Assembly (NCBI GenBank): GCA_004557195.1
Contig: SFER01000052.1
Location: 1 to 11,522 of the forward strand
DNA: 11,522 nt
Direction: 5' to 3'
Source: Bacteroidales bacterium
GTDB lineage: Bacteria; Bacteroidota; Bacteroidia; Bacteroidales; Muribaculaceae
The stretch's first letter is position 1, and each line of letters opens with the position of its first letter. The position numbers were made by a program, and so were the translations under genes. This document shows, in pieces, positions 7,199-11,522 of the stretch. Below the pieces are notes generated by a model. That model saw only the letters and a program-made list of their open reading frames with translations, made no database searches and was not told where the DNA came from.

Positions 7199-8353
7199 CT
7201 AAATTGAAGCCTTGCGATACAGCACGCAAGCGATGATTATGAATATGAAATTGGGTATCCACATAGCCACAAACGGGGATGTATATCCCGAGAACGCAAA
7301 AGTGGCAGTTACCTTGGAGAACAGGATGTAACTGAAACTCAAACCGAGTCCGATACCGATGTTAACACCCATTCCACCACGAACTTTCCGCGAAGAGAGC
7401 GACATGCCGATGAGTGTGAGGATAAACGCGGCTGCTGTGTCGGCATAGCGTCGATGCAGTTCGATTTCAAAATTCTTTATGTTGGCAACTCCGCGCGCTT
7501 TCTGCTTGTCGATGTATGATTTGAGCGCGGGGAGGGTGAGAGTTTCCTGGTCGTTGACCGAAATAAGGAAATCGCGCGGCTCTATTGCTATGATTGTGTC
7601 GAGATTGTTGCCCGAGCGCGTTGTCTCTCTCATACCGTCGAAGTCTCGAATCATATAGTCGCGGGCTGTCCATCGATACAAGGTGTCATATTTTATCGAG
7701 TAGGCGGTGAGGCGCGACTTGAGCATCTTCCCTTCAAACTTGTCGAGCGAGAAATTGTATCCGGTGCGGTTGTAGTTGTCGAAACGCGACATGTAGGCAA
7801 TCACCCCGGGGCTCACTTGCAACTGGATGTTGGAGCCATAGTCCACTTTCTTGTTTTTCACATATTTATTGGTGTAGGCAATACGCTTCACATTGGCGGG
7901 CGGAATCACATAGGCGCTGAGCACGAATGTAAACGACGCTATTATTGCCGCTGCCACCATATACGGGATGAGCAGTCGCTTGAAACTTATGCCACTTGAT
8001 AGGATAGCAATGATTTCGGAGTTGTCTGCCATCTTGGAGGTGAAAAATATCACCGAAATAAATGTGAATAGCGGACTGAATTGGTTGGCAAAATATGGGA
8101 GGAAGTTCCAGAAGTAATCGAATATGGTCTCTTTGAGCGGAGCCTCCATCATTGCGTCGAGTTTCTCGTTGATGTCAAAAACCACTACGATGGTGAGCAA
8201 GAGCAGAATAGAGAATACGTAAGTGCCGAGAAACTTGCGTATGATATAAAGGTCGAGGATTTTAATCCTCGGCAATTCCTTGCTTAGCCCCAATTTGCCT
8301 GCCAAGCCGGTGATGCGTTCCTTTATTTTGGCAAAAATGCCTTTGAAGTTCAT
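7199..8353 (-). CDS. LptF/LptG family permease of the LPS export system (YjgP/YjgQ)
   Basis: The 384-residue protein has the LptF/G layout: three membrane segments (about 42-60, 90-107, 126-150), a periplasmic beta-jellyroll domain (about 155-295), then three more segments (about 303-320, 326-345, 358-378). In the family these permeases pair with the LptB ATPase and pull lipopolysaccharide from the inner membrane towards the LptC/A/D bridge. FFTSKMADNSEIIAILSSGISFKRLLIPY at 103-131 is the conserved cytoplasmic coupling loop. It resembles the LptG-like paralogue of Bacteroidales, but F versus G cannot be settled from one member. The start is supported by the arrangement TAG-A-ATG with tgt, one base apart, suggesting translational coupling. 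Residues 1-30 form a basic amphipathic extension before the usual start IKILDLYIIRKFL; a TTG at codon 27 is an alternative start. Confidence 0.92.
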   Translation of the reverse strand: MNFKGIFAKIKERITGLAGKLGLSKELPRIKILDLYIIRKFLGTYVFSILLLLTIVVVFDINEKLDAMMEAPLKETIFDYFWNFLPYFANQFSPLFTFISVIFFTSKMADNSEIIAILSSGISFKRLLIPYMVAAAIIASFTFVLSAYVIPPANVKRIAYTNKYVKNKKVDYGSNIQLQVSPGVIAYMSRFDNYNRTGYNFSLDKFEGKMLKSRLTAYSIKYDTLYRWTARDYMIRDFDGMRETTRSGNNLDTIIAIEPRDFLISVNDQETLTLPALKSYIDKQKARGVANIKNFEIELHRRYADTAAAFILTLIGMSLSSRKVRGGMGVNIGIGLGLSFSYILFSKVTATFAFSGYTSPFVAMWIPNFIFIIIACVLYRKASI

Positions 8354-8354
8354 T

Positions 8355-9485
8355 CTACAGTCTTCTTGTTACGTTTTCAACCATTTGAGTCTTCCAAGCC
8401 TTGAAATCCCCATCGATGATGTGCTTTCGCGCCTCTTTCACGAGCCACAGGTAGAAGGCGAGGTTGTGAATCGATGCTATCTGCATGGCAAGCAATTCTT
8501 GCGATACAAAGAGGTGGCGCAGATAGGCGCGTGAATACACCTCATCTACAATCGAAGCCCCACCCTCGTTGATAGGGGAGAAGTCGTCTGCCCATTTCTT
8601 GTTGCGCATGTTCATGATGCCGTTTCGGGTGAAGAGCATACCATTGCGCCCGTTTCGTGTCGGCATCACGCAATCCATCATATCCACACCGCGGTCGATA
8701 GCCTCTAAGATATTGGCAGGAGTTCCCACACCCATCAGGTAGCGAGGCTTGTCGGTGGGAAGGATGTCGTTTACCACCTCAATCATCTCATACATTTTCT
8801 CGGTAGGCTCGCCCACTGCGAGTCCGCCAATGGCATTTCCGTCAGCCCCGAGGTCGGCGACAAATTTTGCCGATTCGGTGCGCAGGTCGTGATACACGCA
8901 CCCTTGCACTATTGGGAAAAACGATTGTTTGTAGCCATATTTGGGTTCGGTGGCATTGAAATGCTCCCATCCGCGTTTTAGCCAACGGAGGGTGAGCGCG
9001 AGCGACTTCTTGGCGTAGTCGTATTCGCTATCGCCGGGAGGACACTCGTCGAGCGCCATCATTATGTCGGCACCTATCGAGCGTTGTATATCCACAACCC
9101 CCTCGGGTGTAAACAGGTGCTTGCTGCCATCGATGTGGGAGCGGAAATATGCTCCTTCCTCTTTGAGTTTGCGGTTTGCAGAGAGCGAAAACACTTGAAA
9201 TCCGCCACTATCGGTGAGCATCGGACCGTTCCAGCTGTTAAACTTCTGTATCCCGCCTGCTTTTTCGAGGATTTCTATTCCCGGGCGGAGATAAAGGTGA
9301 TAGGTGTTGCCGAGAATAATCTGAGCTTTTATGTCGTTGCGCAATTCAAAGGCGTGCACCCCTTTAACCGAGCCGACTGTGCCAACAGGCATAAAAATCG
9401 GCGTTTCTATGACACCGTGGTCGGTGGTGATTACACCCGCCCTCGCTGCGCTATTGCTATCTGTTGCTGTAAGTTTAAATTCCAT
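8355..9485 (-). CDS. tgt: tRNA-guanine transglycosylase (queuosine pathway)
   Basis: Tgt exchanges guanine 34 in the anticodons of tRNA Asp, Asn, His and Tyr for a queuine precursor (preQ1 in most bacteria) by a double displacement in a TIM barrel. The 376-residue protein has LTDSGGFQVFSL at 90-101 (Asp92, general acid/base), MALDECPP at 143-150, GGLAVGEP at 220-227 and VDMMDCVMPTRNGRNG at 267-282 (Asp271, the expected nucleophile). Cys148 and Val224 match residues linked to preQ1 rather than queuine use in studied bacterial enzymes. The C-terminal zinc site is odd: where CxCxxC normally precedes YSRAY, this protein reads GGASIVDEVYSRAY (308-321), with no cysteine. The histidine ligand in SIHNL (340) remains. 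It is first in a two-gene unit with the LptF/G permease. Confidence 0.96.
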   Translation of the reverse strand: MEFKLTATDSNSAARAGVITTDHGVIETPIFMPVGTVGSVKGVHAFELRNDIKAQIILGNTYHLYLRPGIEILEKAGGIQKFNSWNGPMLTDSGGFQVFSLSANRKLKEEGAYFRSHIDGSKHLFTPEGVVDIQRSIGADIMMALDECPPGDSEYDYAKKSLALTLRWLKRGWEHFNATEPKYGYKQSFFPIVQGCVYHDLRTESAKFVADLGADGNAIGGLAVGEPTEKMYEMIEVVNDILPTDKPRYLMGVGTPANILEAIDRGVDMMDCVMPTRNGRNGMLFTRNGIMNMRNKKWADDFSPINEGGASIVDEVYSRAYLRHLFVSQELLAMQIASIHNLAFYLWLVKEARKHIIDGDFKAWKTQMVENVTRRL

Positions 9486-9501
9486 AATGCGTATTTGGGT
9501 G

Positions 9502-9533
9502 CAAAGTTAGTGAAAAACGAGGGCAAAATCAAA
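9502..9533 (-). promoter_or_regulatory. tgt promoter, full Bacteroidetes -33/-7 match
   Basis: On the minus strand TTTG (9533-9530) and TAACTTTG (9509-9502) are separated by exactly 20 bases, matching the TTTG/TAnnTTTG consensus with ideal spacing. Transcription would start near 9496, leaving a leader of about 11 bases before the tgt ATG. This is the clearest primary-sigma promoter in the window. Confidence 0.75.
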
Positions 9534-9557
9534 GCATTTGGGGCATTGCTTCGATAT

Positions 9558-9596
9558 TTATGACATTTTTTATCCAAAACTGATAATTTGTCATAA
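9558..9596. promoter_or_regulatory. Inverted repeat TTATGACA-N23-TGTCATAA, possible activator site
   Basis: The two perfect 8-base arms lie at 9558-9565 and 9589-9596, with centres 31 bases apart, about three helical turns. The repeat is centred about 88 bases upstream of the start point predicted from the sigma-54 type promoter, the usual place for an enhancer-binding protein. It also lies 25 bases upstream of the tgt -33 box, so it could act on either gene. Confidence 0.4.
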
Positions 9597-9606
9597 TTTC
9601 GATACA

Positions 9607-9641
9607 CCAAACATCACTTGCGGGGATGCAAAGCGGTTTGG
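9607..9641. repeat. Two-step palindrome overlapping the -24 element of the clpB promoter
   Basis: CCAAAC (9607-9612) and TTGC (9618-9621) are mirrored by GCAA (9628-9631) and GTTTGG (9636-9641), forming a nested inverted repeat. Its right arm overlaps the -24 TGG. A competing arm pair, CAAACATC (9608-9615) and GATGTTTG (9645-9652), overlaps the -12 region. It could be an operator; chance is possible. Confidence 0.3.
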
Positions 9642-9653
9642 CACGATGTTTGC
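9639..9653 (+). promoter_or_regulatory. Putative sigma-54 (RpoN) promoter for clpB
   Basis: TGGCAC (9639-9644), a five-base spacer GATGT and TTGC (9650-9653) match the sigma-54 consensus TGGCAC-N5-TTGC exactly. A T precedes the TGG and a G follows the CAC, also as in the extended consensus. The GG and GC doublets have the required -24/-12 spacing. Start of transcription is expected near 9665, leaving a leader of about 57 bases before clpB. No other TGGCAC in the window that I found has TTGC at this distance. Confidence 0.65.
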
Positions 9654-9721
9654 GAACTATTGGGTGTGCGACTTGTTATAATCGCAAGACAAAATAGAAA
9701 CAAAACAAATAACTAAATAGT

Positions 9722-11522
9722 ATGAATTTCAACAATTTTACAATCAAATCGCAGGAAGTGGTTCAAAAGGCATTGCAGATGTGCCAACAGAACCGCAATC
9801 AGGCAATCGAACCTGTGCACCTGTTGAAATCGGTGATTGATGTTGGCGAATCGGTAACCAACTTCATCTTCCAGAAACTCGGTGCAAATGCGGGGTTGAT
9901 TGCAAGTGAAGTGGATAAGCAAATTGCCATGCTTCCCAAGGTGAGCGGTGGCGGTGATGCTTATTTGAGCCGAGAATCCAACGATGTAATGCAGAGTGCG
10001 CTCGATTACTCAAAGAAACTCGGTGATGAATATGTTACCATTGAGGCTTTGCTCATGGCTTTGTTCCTTGTCAACAGCCCTGCCTCGACAATCCTCAAGG
10101 ACGCCGGTGTGGGTGAGCGCGAACTTGAGATGGCTTTAAACGAGTTGCGCAAGGGGAAGAAAGCAACCGACCAAAGTGCCGAAGATACCTATCAGGCTTT
10201 GAGCAAATACTCTATCAACCTCAACGAGCGCGCTCGCGAAGGCAAACTCGACCCCGTTATCGGGCGTGATGATGAAATCCGTCGCGTGCTCCAGATTCTG
10301 AGCCGACGCACCAAAAACAACCCGATGCTTATCGGTGAGCCTGGTGTGGGTAAAACCGCTATTGCCGAAGGACTTGCCCAGCGTATCGTGAGGGGCGATG
10401 TGCCGGAAAACCTTAAGAGCAAGCAGGTGTATTCTCTCGACATGGGCGCACTTGTTGCCGGCGCAAAATATAAGGGTGAATTTGAGGAGCGATTGAAGGC
10501 TGTGGTAAATGAGGTTATCAGCTCCGATGGCGAGATTATCCTCTTTATCGATGAAATCCACACTCTTGTGGGCGCAGGAAAGGGCGAAGGCGCCATGGAT
10601 GCCGCCAATATTCTCAAGCCTGCACTTGCCCGCGGTGAGTTGAGGAGTATCGGTGCTACCACTCTCGACGAGTATCAAAAATATTTCGAGAAAGATAAGG
10701 CGCTCGAACGTCGTTTCCAGAAGGTTATGATCGATGAGCCTGACGAACTCAGTGCGATTGCAATCTTGCGCGGATTGAAGGAACGCTATGAGAATCACCA
10801 CAAGGTGAGAATCAAAGATGAGGCTATCATTGCCGCCGTTCAACTTTCGGAACGATACATCACCGACCGTTTCCTCCCCGATAAGGCTATCGACCTTATC
10901 GATGAGGCTGCCGCCAAATTAAGGCTCGAAATCGACTCCCTCCCGCAGGTGCTCGACGAGGTGATGCGCAAAATCGCCCAACTCGAAATCGAGCGCGAGG
11001 CTATCAAGCGCGAAGGCGATGAGCAAAAAATCAAGCAGCTCGAGAAGGAACTTGCCGACCTCCGCGATGAGGAAAAGGCTTATCGCGCCAAATGGCAAGC
11101 CGAAAAGACCGAAATCAATAAGATTCAACAAAACAAGATTGATATCGAGCGACTTAATTTTGAGGCTGAACGTGCCGAGCGCGATGGCGACTATGCCCGC
11201 GTGGCTGAAATCCGTTACTCCAAAATCAAACAAAAGGAGGACGAGAATAAAGCCATTCAAGAGCGGTTGCACACTATGCAAGGCGATAGTGCTATGATAA
11301 AAGAGGAGGTGGATAGCGATGATATCGCTGCAATCGTGTCGCGTTGGACCGGTATCCCGGTTACCAAGATGGTTCAGAGCGAAAAGGACAAACTCCTCCA
11401 TCTCGAGGAAGAACTCCACAAGAGAGTGGTGGGGCAAGACGATGCTATTGCCGCTATTGCCGATGCCGTGCGTCGTAGCCGCGCCGGGCCTAACGACCCC
11501 CGACGTCCTATCGGTTCATTTA
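9722..11522 (+). CDS. clpB: Disaggregase ClpB, N-terminal part
   Basis: ClpB is a ring-forming AAA+ chaperone that, with DnaK, pulls proteins out of aggregates after heat or other stress. The frame starts at ATG 9722 and is open for 600 complete codons to the right edge; family members have about 860 residues. Visible are the Clp N-domain (about 1-145), the first ATPase domain with Walker A GEPGVGKT at 205-212, Walker B ILFIDE at 273-278, the pore-loop region AGAKYKGEFEER at 246-257 and arginine finger ALERRF at 327-332. The coiled-coil middle domain (about 400-520), which tells ClpB from ClpA and ClpC, follows. SRWTGIPVTKM at 540-550 and VVGQDDAI at 569-576 open the second ATPase domain; its Walker motifs lie outside. 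No defect is seen. The upstream control region carries a sigma-54 type promoter instead of a TAnnTTTG box. Confidence 0.97.
   Translation, partial: MNFNNFTIKSQEVVQKALQMCQQNRNQAIEPVHLLKSVIDVGESVTNFIFQKLGANAGLIASEVDKQIAMLPKVSGGGDAYLSRESNDVMQSALDYSKKLGDEYVTIEALLMALFLVNSPASTILKDAGVGERELEMALNELRKGKKATDQSAEDTYQALSKYSINLNERAREGKLDPVIGRDDEIRRVLQILSRRTKNNPMLIGEPGVGKTAIAEGLAQRIVRGDVPENLKSKQVYSLDMGALVAGAKYKGEFEERLKAVVNEVISSDGEIILFIDEIHTLVGAGKGEGAMDAANILKPALARGELRSIGATTLDEYQKYFEKDKALERRFQKVMIDEPDELSAIAILRGLKERYENHHKVRIKDEAIIAAVQLSERYITDRFLPDKAIDLIDEAAAKLRLEIDSLPQVLDEVMRKIAQLEIEREAIKREGDEQKIKQLEKELADLRDEEKAYRAKWQAEKTEINKIQQNKIDIERLNFEAERAERDGDYARVAEIRYSKIKQKEDENKAIQERLHTMQGDSAMIKEEVDSDDIAAIVSRWTGIPVTKMVQSEKDKLLHLEEELHKRVVGQDDAIAAIADAVRRSRAGPNDPRRPIGSF

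Larger units (their letters stand above)
9486..9721. other. Divergent regulatory region between tgt and clpB
   Basis: This non-coding region holds the tgt promoter on its left (minus strand). To the right are two inverted repeats and a sigma-54 type promoter facing clpB, described separately. The last 55 bases before clpB are A-rich, with no Shine-Dalgarno and no TAnnTTTG box for clpB. I see no CIRCE element for HrcA control. Confidence 0.7.

Noticed and set aside
9671..9688. TATAAT-like hexamer and a short CTTG/CAAG repeat in front of clpB
   Set aside because: Bacteroidetes primary sigma does not use TATAAT/TTGACA, no suitable -35 is present, and four-base arms are too short to be meaningful.
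10136..11437. Minus-strand frames of 235 and 172 codons opposite clpB
   Set aside because: clpB is unmistakable on the plus strand, and these frames have no similarity to known families that I can see.
1..11522. Mobile elements, CRISPR arrays, defence islands, tRNA or rRNA genes
   Set aside because: No transposase, integrase, terminal repeats, regularly spaced repeats or RNA gene signatures were found. Every substantial coding stretch belongs to a conserved family with normal gene order and similar base composition.

Overview
The window looks like a chromosomal housekeeping segment from the Bacteroidetes, most likely order Bacteroidales. Three things point there. Start codons lack Shine-Dalgarno sequences. 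Several gene starts are preceded by the Bacteroidetes -7 box TAnnTTTG, with a matching -33 TTTG at tgt. The proteins have Bacteroidales-type sequence, including the secreted M49 peptidase, the hexameric glutamate dehydrogenase and the small LptF/LptG permease. A family such as Muribaculaceae is possible but cannot be settled from this window.

Layout. Positions 1-4424 hold a tight minus-strand cluster: dxr (non-mevalonate isoprenoid synthesis), rseP (site-2 intramembrane protease), an RlmI-type 23S rRNA methyltransferase, and the N-terminal third of a secreted dipeptidyl peptidase III that runs off the left edge. Gaps between these genes are 8 to 21 bases. Just upstream on the same strand lies a single-pass membrane protein with a degenerate LytM/M23 domain (4535-5359), ending in a weak terminator hairpin. 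A 433-base divergent intergenic region (5360-5792) carries promoters for this gene and for plus-strand gdhA, whose leader folds into a long-range stem. gdhA ends at a strong, probably bidirectional terminator shared with the convergent tgt-lptG-type pair (9485 to 7199). A second divergent region (9486-9721) separates tgt from clpB, which runs off the right edge after 600 codons.

How the genes fit together. Most functions concern envelope and basic metabolism: isoprenoid precursors for undecaprenyl phosphate and quinones (Dxr), membrane protein surveillance (RseP), a likely cell-wall scaffold (LytM-like), LPS export (LptF/G permease), ammonia assimilation (GdhA), tRNA queuosine and rRNA modification (Tgt, RlmI), peptide turnover (DPP III), and disaggregation of stress-damaged protein (ClpB).

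I see no mobile element, CRISPR array, phage, tRNA, rRNA or clearly new multi-gene system. The points of interest are mainly regulatory and structural: a near-consensus sigma-54 promoter with an upstream inverted repeat before clpB, a structured gdhA leader, a Tgt lacking its zinc cysteines, and a LytM domain lacking most of its zinc ligands.
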